NCBI RefSeq assembly: GCF_020405185.1
Contig: NZ_CP084464.1
Location: forward strand, 330,163-394,162
Origin: Halomicrobium salinisoli
Lineage (GTDB): Archaea; Halobacteriota; Halobacteria; Halobacteriales; Haloarculaceae
DNA length: 64,000 nt
Direction: 5' to 3'
Shown here piece by piece: positions 50,177 through 57,989 of this stretch (the first letter of the stretch is position 1; the number at the start of each line of letters is the position of its first letter). The notes under the pieces were generated by a model. That model worked only from the letters and a program-made list of their open reading frames with translations, had not been told where the DNA came from and made no database searches. The position numbers were made by a program, and so were the translations under genes.

Positions 50177-51313
50177 ATGACCGGAACGACAGTGCGATCC
50201 GTCGAGACGGTCGCGCTTCGGTCGGAGCCCGACGAGCCGTTCGGGTACGCCCAGGCGTGGGTCGAGGAGCGCACCGCCCTGCTCGTGCGAGTCGAAACGG
50301 CCGACGGAGGGGTCGGCTGGGGCGAGTGCTGGGGGCCGATCGCTGGCTCGCGGGAGACCATCGAGGACTTCCTCGCGCCGATCGTCGAGGGGCGGGATCC
50401 GGCGGACGTCGAGCGAATCTACGAGGACCTCCGCGACCGGACGCGGGCGGCCTACCAGTCGGTCGTCCCCTACCCGGCCATCAGCGGCGTCGACCTGGCG
50501 CTGTGGGACCTCCGCGGGAAGCGCCGGGGCGAGTCCGTCGCGTCGATGCTCGGGGGCCGCCGGCGCGACGCGGTCCGGGCGTACGCGACGGGCCACTACT
50601 TCAAACACGGTGCCGACCTCGAGGCGCAGTACGAGCGGATCGCCGCCGAGGCGGCGGCCAACGCCGACCGTCTGGGCGCGGTCAAGGCGAAGGTCGGCCT
50701 CTCCCTGTTGGGGTACGGTCCCGACGAGGACGTCGAACTCGTCCGGCGGATCCGCGACGCCGTCGGACCGGAGACGACGCTGCTGGTCGACGCCAACTAC
50801 GCCTACGACGCCGGCACCGCCCGCCGGGTCGGCCGCGAGCTGGCGGATCTCGACGTCTACTGGTTCGAGGAGCCGGTCCCGCCGACGGACGTGGACGGGT
50901 ACGCCCGGCTCCGGGACGCGCTGGACGTCAGGGTCGCCGGCGGCGAGTGTCACACGCCGCCGGAGTTCGACCGGCTGTTCGAGGCCGGCGCCGTGGACGT
51001 CGCCCAGCCGGACCTCTGTAACGCGGGCGGGCTCACGGCGGGCCGGCGGATCGCGGACCGGGCGGCGGGCGCCGGCGTCCCGGTCGTCCCCCACGTCTGG
51101 GGGACGCCGGTGGCCATCGCTGCGAGCCTCCAGCTGATCGCGACCCTGCCCGGTCGGCCGTGGCTGGAGTTCGACAGTTCGTCGAACCCGCTCCGGGAGG
51201 AACTGGCCCCCGACGGGTTCGCCGCCGGCGACGACGGGACCGTGGCCGTCCCGGACGGACCGGGGCTGGGCGTCGACCTCGACGCGGACGCGCTGGACCG
51301 CTACCGCGTCTGA
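50177..51313 (+). CDS. Enolase-superfamily enzyme, mandelate racemase subgroup (K-x-K type)
   Basis: Protein of 378 residues. The barrel has KAKVGLSLLG (the K-x-K motif), metal ligands Asp in LLVDANYAY, Glu in WFEEPVPP and Glu in AGGECH, and the His base in VVPHVWGTPVA, the mandelate-racemase subgroup pattern with Lys and His on opposite faces. Such enzymes are acid-sugar dehydratases (glucarate, galactarate, rhamnonate, fuconate types) or racemases. It is divergent from the K-x-H enzyme, sharing about 175 bp of promoter region, and convergent with an MDR gene. CGATAAG near 50149 may be its TATA element. Confidence 0.83.
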   Translation: MTGTTVRSVETVALRSEPDEPFGYAQAWVEERTALLVRVETADGGVGWGECWGPIAGSRETIEDFLAPIVEGRDPADVERIYEDLRDRTRAAYQSVVPYPAISGVDLALWDLRGKRRGESVASMLGGRRRDAVRAYATGHYFKHGADLEAQYERIAAEAAANADRLGAVKAKVGLSLLGYGPDEDVELVRRIRDAVGPETTLLVDANYAYDAGTARRVGRELADLDVYWFEEPVPPTDVDGYARLRDALDVRVAGGECHTPPEFDRLFEAGAVDVAQPDLCNAGGLTAGRRIADRAAGAGVPVVPHVWGTPVAIAASLQLIATLPGRPWLEFDSSSNPLREELAPDGFAAGDDGTVAVPDGPGLGVDLDADALDRYRV

Positions 51314-51422
51314 TCGCCCGCCCAGCCGGTTCGCGTCAGAGACCCGTCGTATCGACGGGGCGCTGCCGTTAGTGGACGGCTTCCGTCCGTCCGCGCGCAC
51401 CCGTCAGTCCGGACGTGCTCCG

Positions 51423-51446
51423 CCGGTAGTGAGGAACTACTACCGG
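51423..51446. terminator. Inverted repeat between convergent genes, possible bidirectional terminator
   Basis: CCGGTAGT, eight bases, ACTACCGG. It lies between the ends of the enolase-type gene (51313, plus) and the MDR gene (51474, minus). The transcript would form an 8-bp stem. Archaeal termination mostly depends on U-tracts, which are not obvious here, so an operator is an alternative. Confidence 0.35.
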
Positions 51447-51473
51447 CCGACACCGCGAGAGAGGGCGTCCGGA

Positions 51474-52508
51474 CTAGTCCTCGCCGAAGGTGAACACGGG
51501 CTTGCAGGTCTCGGACTCGAGGAACGCCCGGAAGGCCTCTTCCGGTTCGTCGGCGTCGTAGGAGGTGTCCACGATCGCGTCGACGTCGATGGCGTCGCCC
51601 TCCATCAGCCGCAGCGCCTGCTCGAAGTTGCGCCACTTCGAGCCGTAGGAGGTGTTGACCTCGACCTCGCCGCGGACCGCCGGGGCCATGAACACCTCGG
51701 CCTCCTCGTTCGGGATGCCCACCATGACGAACTGGCCGCCCTTGCGGACGTAGTCGAGGCCCGACTCGAGACCGCTGCGATGGCCGGTGGCGTCGACGAC
51801 GACGTCGAAGCCGCCGCCGTCGGTGCGCTCTTCGGCGACGGTCTCGGGGTCCCGGTCCTGAACGTTGACCGTGTCGATGCCCTGGTCTTCGAGGAGGGGG
51901 AGCCGGTAGGACGTGTCCTTGCCGAGGCCGGAGACGACGACGTTCGCGCCCAGCGAGTCGGCGACGACAGCCGACAGCACGCCGATGGGGCCGGGGCCCT
52001 CGACGAGGACGTCGTCGCCCGGGGTCGTCTCGGACTGGTCGAGGACGGCCCGCGTCGCGATGCTGGTGGGCTCGGTGATCGCCGCGTCCCGCAGCGGGAC
52101 GCTCTCGGGGACCTCGTGGAGGTGGCGCTCGCCGACGACAGTGTAGTCGGCGTAGGCACCGTCGTTGTGCATCCCGGTGATGGAGAAGTTCTGACAGACG
52201 TTCTCCTGGCCGTTCTTGCACTGGAAGCAGTGGCCGCAGTCGTGGATCGGCTCCTCGATGACCTTCTGGCCGACCTCGAACTGATCGACGTTCTCACCCA
52301 CCTCGGCCACCCGTCCCGAGTACTCGTGGCCCATGATCCGCGGAATGGGGATCCACTCGTATCCGCCGTCGTACCTGTAGGCGTGGGCGTCGCTCCCGCA
52401 CAGCCCGGCCGAGTGGACCTCGACGAGCACCTCGTCCGGCCCCGGCGTCGGCTGCTCCCGCTCCTGTACCTCGATCTGTTCGGAACCCGTCTGCACGATT
52501 GCCTTCAT
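51474..52508 (-). CDS. Zinc-type MDR dehydrogenase
   Basis: MDR of 344 residues: catalytic-zinc motifs AGLCGSDAHAY and MGHEYSGRV, structural-zinc cysteines in CGHCFQCKNGQENVC, cofactor loop VEGPGPIGVL. It is a paralogue of the MDR at 39.4 kb (shared EEPIHDCG/ERPIRPCG region, QENVCQN/EENVCQN, YRLPLLE/YRLPLAE). ATG 52508 gives the normal MDR start; the frame is open further up only as shadow. It probably oxidises a sugar or keto-deoxy acid linked to the neighbouring dehydratases. A copy of the TAAC-GTAC-GTTA palindrome lies about 200 nt upstream of the start (52707-52726). Confidence 0.88.
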   Translation of the reverse strand: MKAIVQTGSEQIEVQEREQPTPGPDEVLVEVHSAGLCGSDAHAYRYDGGYEWIPIPRIMGHEYSGRVAEVGENVDQFEVGQKVIEEPIHDCGHCFQCKNGQENVCQNFSITGMHNDGAYADYTVVGERHLHEVPESVPLRDAAITEPTSIATRAVLDQSETTPGDDVLVEGPGPIGVLSAVVADSLGANVVVSGLGKDTSYRLPLLEDQGIDTVNVQDRDPETVAEERTDGGGFDVVVDATGHRSGLESGLDYVRKGGQFVMVGIPNEEAEVFMAPAVRGEVEVNTSYGSKWRNFEQALRLMEGDAIDVDAIVDTSYDADEPEEAFRAFLESETCKPVFTFGED

Positions 52509-53190
52509 ACGGTGATGCCTCAGGCTGAACCTGACGTGCGTGGATTGCGTATCTCCGCACATATACCTTTGGTCGATCGGCCGCTGCAGCGTCGGTAGAT
52601 GGGCCGAGACGACCGATCCGGCAATACCGGACGGGTGGCGACGGGGGGATCCGGCTGCCCCCTGCCGAGCGCCGGAGACTGGCGACCTCACCCGGCGAAA
52701 CGGGCGTAACAGGCGTACTACTGTTACCAAGTTCGTCCGGCATCGCCGGAACCCCGCTGGTCGGCGTGGGTCGGACGTCACGGGGCGATCACGATGTCAG
52801 TGACGGGCTACTACCGGCGAGACGGCTCCGCTCTCACTACCGCTCGTCCCCCGGAAACCGCCTACGGAGTGGCTCTTCGCCCCGTTTCGAGCGAAGCACT
52901 GGGGTCGCGCGGAGTGACGCGGCACCGCTTTACCGTCCGCGCCGCCGCCGCGGCTTCCCCAGTGCCGGTCGATCGCGCCGTTCGATAGCGTCGGAAATCG
53001 CTCCGGCTCCTATAACGCGAGTACGACTGTTATACCGTCGTGGGCCGCCGCGCTCGTTTCGGTAGCGCTGTGGGCGCCCGGGTCCGGGCGCCGTGCAGAC
53101 TGCGACCCCGGCGAGGTACGCCGGTGCCGCGAAACCGGACGGGCGTCCTGCGCGACTCGAATCAGACGGCGGTCGAGGCGTCGCCGGCGC
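52509..53190. other. Gene-free region with two palindromes between MDR and IclR no. 4
   Basis: About 680 bp. It holds TAAC-N4-GTAC-N4-GTTA at 52707-52726 and 53013-53032 (both with symmetrical flanks, GTAAC/GTTAC and TATAAC/GTTATA), and the hairpin TCCGGC-ATC-GCCGGA at 52736-52750. ATACCGGACGG at 52624 recurs at 29166. The reading frames are Arg/Pro/Ser-rich and have no family features. The region lies upstream of the MDR promoter and downstream of IclR no. 4. Confidence 0.55.
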
Positions 53191-53958
53191 TCACGCGTAG
53201 GTGATGTCGAGTTCGATGACGTTGGCGACGCTCTCGAGTCTGGCGGGGAGGGCCTCGCGGAACCGCTGGTCTCCGAATCGGCTGGTCGGACCGGAGACGC
53301 TGATAGCCCCCTCGACAGCGCCGTCGTTGGTGACGATGGGTACCGCGACGCAGCGGAGCCCCTTCACGCGGCCCTCGTCGTCGAGGGCGAACCCCCGCTC
53401 GCGGACGCGCTCCAGTTCCTCGAACAGTTCGTCGCGGTCGGTGACGGTGTTCTCGGTGGTCGCCGGCATCCCGTGGCGGTCGAGAATCCCGCGGACGCGC
53501 TCCCGCGGGAGGTGCGCCAGAATCGCCTTGCCGAGGGCGCTGTCGTGCAGGTGGACCCGCTGTCCGACGTGCGAGTCCGTCCCGACGGCGTCCTCGCCGT
53601 ACGCGCGGTGGAGATAGATGCCCCTGCCGTGCTCCTCGACCAGGAGGTTCGCCAGCTCGCCGGTCTCCCGGGCCAGCGCGGTCACCTCGTCCCTGGCGAC
53701 CTCGTAGAGCCGCTCGCGACGCCGGGCCCGGCCGCCGAAGTCGAGGAACCGGAGGCCGAGTCGGTACGCGTCGCCCTCGCGGACGACGTACCCGTCCTCC
53801 TCGAGCGTCGTGAGGTAGTTGTGGACGCTGCTGTTCGAGAGCTCGACGGCGTCCGACAGTTCGGTCACCGTCGCCCCGTCGCGGCGCTTCAGCTCCTCGA
53901 GGACGGCGAACGTGGTCCTGGCCGTCTTGACCCTGTTGCGATCCGAGTCCTCCGCCAT
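53191..53958 (-). CDS. IclR-family transcriptional regulator (no. 4)
   Basis: Protein of 255 residues: wHTH at about 10-65 (VTELSDAVELSNSSVHNYLTTL) and IclR effector domain ending SVANVIELDITYA. ATG 53958 is supported by CATAAATC about 28 nt upstream, suggesting a leaderless mRNA. It resembles IclR no. 3 most in its second half (RVKGLRCVAVPI/RVKGMRCVAAPI). It precedes, on the same strand, the palindrome-bearing region and the MDR gene, and is divergent from the glycerate kinase with about 180 bp between, so it may control either. The inducer is unknown. Confidence 0.9.
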   Translation of the reverse strand: MAEDSDRNRVKTARTTFAVLEELKRRDGATVTELSDAVELSNSSVHNYLTTLEEDGYVVREGDAYRLGLRFLDFGGRARRRERLYEVARDEVTALARETGELANLLVEEHGRGIYLHRAYGEDAVGTDSHVGQRVHLHDSALGKAILAHLPRERVRGILDRHGMPATTENTVTDRDELFEELERVRERGFALDDEGRVKGLRCVAVPIVTNDGAVEGAISVSGPTSRFGDQRFREALPARLESVANVIELDITYA

Positions 53959-54141
53959 GGGTCCATCAATTCGGTACCGGATCATAAATCTGTCCGGCAT
54001 GGTGGAACGGTCGGCCCGCGATACTGGAGCGTCAGTCGGCTCCGTGGAGTCGCAGTACCGCACCTGACACACCCCGAGTGACTCCCTCCCGCCGCGTCCG
54101 GCCGGCGTCGCGACCCGTACCGCCGGACAGTCGGGAGAACT

Positions 54142-55494
54142 ATGTGGGTGTGCCCCGGACTCTCGGACGTGATTCCAGACGTCGACTCGGTCGCGGATCC
54201 GGACCGCCGGCTCGCACTGGCGTGCGTCGCCGCCGGGATCCGGGCCGCGACGCCCGCGACGGTGGTCGACGAGCAGGTGTCGCTCGAGGGCTCCGACCTG
54301 GTCGTCGACGGCGACCGGTACGACCTCGACGACTACGGGGACGTGATCGTCGTCGGCGGCGGCAACGCGGCGGCCACGGCGGGCAGCGCGGTCGAGGGCG
54401 TGCTGGGGGACCGTATCGACCGCGGCGCCGTCGTCACCGACACCCCCGAGGAGACCGAGCGGATCGCAGTCCTGCCGGGCGATCACCCCGTCCCGAGCGA
54501 ACGCGGCGTCGAGAGCACGCGGCGGCTCCTGGAGACGGCGGCGTCGGCCGGGCCCGACGACCTCGTCGTCGCCCTCGTCACCGGCGGCGGCAGCGCGCTC
54601 ATGCCCGCGCCCGCCGAGGGTATCGACCTCGGGGACCTCCAGGCGACGACCGAGGCCCTCCTCGAGAGCGGCGCCGCCATCGGAGAGATCAACGCCGTCC
54701 GCAAGCACTGCTCCGCCCTCAAGGGCGGCAGGCTGGCTGCCGCGGCCGCGCCCGCGACGACGGTCGGACTCGTGTTCAGCGACGTCGTCGGCAACCGCCT
54801 CGACGTCGTCGCGAGCGGGCCGCTGACGCCGGACGAGACGACGTTCGACGACGCGCTGGCCGTCCTCGACCGGTACGACGTCGACGTGCCCGACGCGGTC
54901 GACGCGCGGCTCCGGGCTGGCGCCGACGGGGAGTACCCGGAGACGCCCGGGGCCGGCGACCCCGTCTTCGAGAGCGTGACCCAGCACGTGGTCGCCGACG
55001 GCCACACCGCGATGGACGCGGCCGCCGAGGTAGCGCGCGAGGCCGGCCACGAGCCGCTCGTCCTGAGTTCCCGCGTCCGCGGCGAGGCCGGGGAGGCCGC
55101 GAAGGTCCTGGCCGGCGTCGCGGAGGAGTGCGCCGCCACCGGAACCCCGGTCGAACCGCCGGCCGTCCTGCTCTCGGGCGGCGAGACCACGGTCACGATC
55201 CGCGGCGACGGCGTCGGCGGGCCCAACCAGGAGTTCGTTCTCAGCGCGGCGCTCGAGCTGTCAGAGCCCGACGTCGTCGTCGCCAGCGTCGACACGGACG
55301 GCATCGACGGCAACTCGGAGGCCGCCGGCGGCGTCGCGACGAGCGCGACGGCCGAACCGGTCGCCGAGGCCAGGGCCGCCCTCGCGGACAACGACGCCGG
55401 GACCTTCCTCGAACGACGGGACGGCGCCATCGTCACCGGGCCGACCGGCACGAACGTCAACGACCTCCGCGTGTTCGTCGTCCCCGAGCAGTGA
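54142..55494 (+). CDS. Glycerate 2-kinase (MOFRL/GckA family)
   Basis: Protein of 450 residues of the DUF4147/MOFRL family. N-terminal blocks are VVGGGNAAATAGSAVE and LPGDHPVPSERGVESTRRLLE; nucleotide-site blocks are VTGGGSALMPAPAEGI and NAVRKHCSALKGGRLA; the C-terminal MOFRL motif is GGPNQEFVLSAAL. It phosphorylates D-glycerate to 2-phosphoglycerate in the cytoplasm, the usual exit of glycerate from sugar-acid routes. With the 2-hydroxyacid dehydrogenase at 43 kb it would link hydroxypyruvate or tartronate semialdehyde to glycolysis. The ATG at 54142 is the first in frame; GTG 54169 is an alternative that removes nine residues. Confidence 0.88.
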   Translation: MWVCPGLSDVIPDVDSVADPDRRLALACVAAGIRAATPATVVDEQVSLEGSDLVVDGDRYDLDDYGDVIVVGGGNAAATAGSAVEGVLGDRIDRGAVVTDTPEETERIAVLPGDHPVPSERGVESTRRLLETAASAGPDDLVVALVTGGGSALMPAPAEGIDLGDLQATTEALLESGAAIGEINAVRKHCSALKGGRLAAAAAPATTVGLVFSDVVGNRLDVVASGPLTPDETTFDDALAVLDRYDVDVPDAVDARLRAGADGEYPETPGAGDPVFESVTQHVVADGHTAMDAAAEVAREAGHEPLVLSSRVRGEAGEAAKVLAGVAEECAATGTPVEPPAVLLSGGETTVTIRGDGVGGPNQEFVLSAALELSEPDVVVASVDTDGIDGNSEAAGGVATSATAEPVAEARAALADNDAGTFLERRDGAIVTGPTGTNVNDLRVFVVPEQ

Positions 55495-55951
55495 CGCTCC
55501 CGTCCAGTGTCTCTGGGGACCCCCGTCCCCGTCCGCACCGACCCGATTACACGGTATCCGTCGCCGATCGTATCGGAATTCGAGACTGATAGTGAAACAG
55601 TCATATAGTCTGCTTCTCGCAACTGGGGCGATGCCGTCACGGATACGTCGGTGTTCGTCGAATCTGACTGTTATATGGCCTCTGAGAGCGTGCTATCGCG
55701 AATACGCTACTGCGACATCGTGCAGTACCGGCCACAGCATCGCCCACCGCCCGGTCGCGACGAGGAGATAGAGAGATTGACGCATCGCCCGTCTCTCGGT
55801 CAGAAACCTCGAGCACGCCAGTGAGAGCTGCGACGTAGATTCAGAGCACGCATTCCGGGATCGTGAAGTCGATGGGATATCAGAAATTCTAGTGGAGAGA
55901 CTAAAAGTAAGAATTCATACTACCATCGGAGGTCACTCCTCTGGGGGATTG
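55495..55951. other. AT-richer intergenic region
   Basis: About 460 bp, less GC-rich than its surroundings. It contains a small hairpin GACTG-N9-CAGTC (55584-55602) and AT-rich tracts near 55880-55920. No start codon nearby makes use of these. The lower GC may mark foreign DNA at the border between the sugar-acid island and the recombinase-bearing right part. Confidence 0.4.
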
Positions 55952-56131
55952 TCACACGCCGAATCGCTGCAGTAGTCGGTCGATCGCGAGGACTGCCCCG
56001 CCGACGACGCACCAGAGGCCCGGAACGACCACGAGCAGGAGTAGCCAGTGCGGGACCGGCGGGGCTGGGGCGCCGTGGAGCGCACCGAGCAGGGACGCCG
56101 CCTCGACGGCGAGGCGTCCGCATTCGATCAC
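55952..56131 (-). CDS. Small membrane protein overlapping the DUF2243 gene
   Basis: Frame of 59 codons starting GTG at 56131 (VIECGRLAVEAASLLGALHG). One strong transmembrane helix, HWLLLLVVVPGLWCVVGGAVLAI, is followed by a short basic end DRLLQRFGV. The start overlaps the stop of the upstream DUF2243 gene (GTGA, 4 nt), which is good evidence that it is real and coupled. I know no name for it; it may be an accessory subunit. Confidence 0.65.
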   Translation of the reverse strand: MIECGRLAVEAASLLGALHGAPAPPVPHWLLLLVVVPGLWCVVGGAVLAIDRLLQRFGV

Positions 56132-56664
56132 GGGCGGCCCTCCACGTCGCTGTCCCGGTCTCGCAGCCCAGTCCTGTAGACGTAGTATCCCGCGGCGACG
56201 AACAGGAGGCTGACGGCGATCCAGTGCGGGTTGTACGGCCCGCCGAACGAGAGCGGCCGTCCGCCCTGTCCCACGGGCTGGTGGAGGCCGAGCAGGGCGT
56301 GGTCGACGACGGCGTCGAACACGTCGAAGGCGCCGAGGCCGACGACCGCCGCGCCGGCCAGGGGTCGCACGGCGAGCGGAACGGGGGTTCGGCGCTCTGC
56401 CTGCCACAGGAGCCCCGCTCCCGTCGCCGTGACGACGACCATCCCGATGGAGAAGAGCCCGTCCGCGAAGACGTTGGTCTGCAATCCGGCCAGCGTGTCC
56501 ATCGGGTAAATCCCGGAGAGGAGGTGGTGCCACTGGAGCACGTGGTGGAGGACGAGCACGTCGATCAGCCCGCTGAAGCCGAACCCGACCACGCCCGCCG
56601 CCAGGAGCGCCCGCCGGGTGATCGCGGTCGGGGGATCGCGTTCGTCGGCCGGTCGGTCGCTCAT
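56128..56664 (-). CDS. DUF2243-type membrane protein
   Basis: Protein of 178 residues with four hydrophobic helices. The pattern GVVGFGFSGLIDVLVLHHVLQWHHLLSGIYP (two HH pairs in the first helix), NVFADGLFSIGMVVVTATG, VGLGAFDVFDAVVDHALLGLHQPV and NPHWIAVSLLFVAAGYYVYR is that of DUF2243, where conserved His residues face the membrane interior and may bind haem or copper. Members often lie with terminal-oxidase or copper genes. The ATG at 56664 has a TATATA run about 40 nt upstream. It is followed by the overlapping small membrane protein. Confidence 0.78.
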   Translation of the reverse strand: MSDRPADERDPPTAITRRALLAAGVVGFGFSGLIDVLVLHHVLQWHHLLSGIYPMDTLAGLQTNVFADGLFSIGMVVVTATGAGLLWQAERRTPVPLAVRPLAGAAVVGLGAFDVFDAVVDHALLGLHQPVGQGGRPLSFGGPYNPHWIAVSLLFVAAGYYVYRTGLRDRDSDVEGRP

Positions 56665-56990
56665 GGTTACTCTTCGCGCGCGACACGGAAACGTCAGCCG
56701 CTTGTATATACCTGCCCCGTTCGGCGTCAGGTCACGTCTCGCGGAGGAGCGAGGTCGGTGATCGATCGGAGAGACGGTGATAATTGATCGGTCGACGTAC
56801 GGCTGACAGCGTGGGCTGCCACGGACGTCCTGACTCCCCGTGTGCGAAGTGAAAAACCACTCCACGACGCCGCCGTATCCTCGGTACCTTCGATTCGTGC
56901 TGGATCGCGCGACTGACGTAACGGACCACTGTCTTCGATATAGCACGAACCACCTCAACCTATATTAAGACACGGTGCGAACCACACTCT
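56665..56990. other. Divergent promoter region
   Basis: About 325 bp between the DUF2243 gene (minus) and the wHTH gene (plus). TTGTATATACC near 56701-56711 serves the left gene and CCTATATTAAG at about 56958-56968, 28 nt before the right ATG, serves the right one. The middle is less GC-rich and shows no gene. Confidence 0.5.
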
Positions 56991-57527
56991 ATGACTACGG
57001 ACGAATCGGATTCCCACGGCGGGCTCGTCGACCGTCAGACCACGGGTGAAGATCGGGTGCGAATGGTCGCCCGCCAGCTGTCTGAGCAGCGGACGGCGAA
57101 CTGGATCGCCTCCGAAGCGGGCTGGTCTCACGAGCCGACCAGACGGGTTCTGGAACGGCTCGTCGAGGACGGGGTTCTCCATCGGGACGACAGCGGCACC
57201 CACACGACGTACTATCCCGACTACCGCCGGCAGGCGATGCAGGAGGCGATGCGCCTCCGGGACAGCGGGCACACCGTCGAGGAACTCACCGACCGCCTCG
57301 CCGACATGAAGGTGCGGATCCGGGACTGGGAGGACGAGTTCGACGTCGAGTCACCGAACCAGCTTCGGGGGACGATCGCCGACAGGGACCTCGATGCCGA
57401 CGAGGAAGACCGTCGCCGCGACGTCGCCCGGGAGTGGGACCAACTCGAGCGCCGGATCCAGATCGTCGGGTTCGCCATCCGCGAGTGGGACTTTCTGGCC
57501 CCAGCGACAGAGCCCGGCGAGGCCTGA
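56991..57527 (+). CDS. Haloarchaeal winged-helix regulator (DUF7342-like)
   Basis: Acidic protein of 178 residues. Residues about 20-75 form a winged helix (RVRMVARQLSEQRTANWIASEAGWSHEPTRRVLERLVEDGVL), followed by a wing with HTTYYPDYRRQA; the second half is helical with a coiled-coil look (LTDRLADMKVRIRDWEDEFDVES...EWDQLERRIQIV). This build is common in haloarchaea next to a small unknown protein and integrases. A leaderless start is supported by TATATT 28 nt upstream. It begins a three-gene block, 3 nt before the next gene, ending in a tyrosine recombinase. It may act as an antitoxin or repressor of the block. Confidence 0.75.
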   Translation: MTTDESDSHGGLVDRQTTGEDRVRMVARQLSEQRTANWIASEAGWSHEPTRRVLERLVEDGVLHRDDSGTHTTYYPDYRRQAMQEAMRLRDSGHTVEELTDRLADMKVRIRDWEDEFDVESPNQLRGTIADRDLDADEEDRRRDVAREWDQLERRIQIVGFAIREWDFLAPATEPGEA

Positions 57528-57530
57528 CGG

Positions 57531-57989
57531 ATGTCCGTCCCGCATCCCGGTGGCGATCCGAACGCGAATCTCTACGCCCAGCCGAAGCGGGACGTCCTCG
57601 ACCGCGTTCCCCAGATCACGGCGGTCGAGTACGTTCCGGACGACATCGAGGCCAAACAGCTGCGAGCGGTCTTCGATCCGGCTCGTCTCGACCCACCGAC
57701 GGGACCGAATTCGCCGGAACTGGTCGTCGCGTGGTATCGGCAGGAGCCGAACGATTGGTTCCGGGTCAACTACACCGATCCAAACACGGGCTTCCACGCG
57801 GGCTGGCATCAGGACGAGGACCATCCCGACCTCGGTCGGGCGCACTTCCAGTATACGGCCGACGACGAAGCGGATCGATGGGGCGTTGCGTTCGAACACG
57901 AAACCCCGTCCCTGATCCTCTGGGAAATCGTCGAAGAACTCCTCGAAGACGTCCGCCCGACGTACCAGGACTCGAACGACGAACGATGA
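57531..57989 (+). CDS. Unknown haloarchaeal protein paired with the wHTH regulator
   Basis: Acidic protein of 152 residues, no signal peptide or membrane helix. Mixed beta structure is suggested by VVAWYRQEPNDWFRVNYTDPNTGFHAGWHQDEDHPDLGRAHFQYT; the C-terminal helix reads SLILWEIVEELLEDV. The regularly spaced His residues (FHAGWH, DEDHPDLGRAHF) could be a metal or nuclease-like site. The layout (small protein with a wHTH partner, next to a recombinase) resembles haloarchaeal toxin-antitoxin-like pairs such as TumE/TumA, but I cannot assign the family. It overlaps the recombinase start by 4 nt. Confidence 0.6.
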   Translation: MSVPHPGGDPNANLYAQPKRDVLDRVPQITAVEYVPDDIEAKQLRAVFDPARLDPPTGPNSPELVVAWYRQEPNDWFRVNYTDPNTGFHAGWHQDEDHPDLGRAHFQYTADDEADRWGVAFEHETPSLILWEIVEELLEDVRPTYQDSNDER

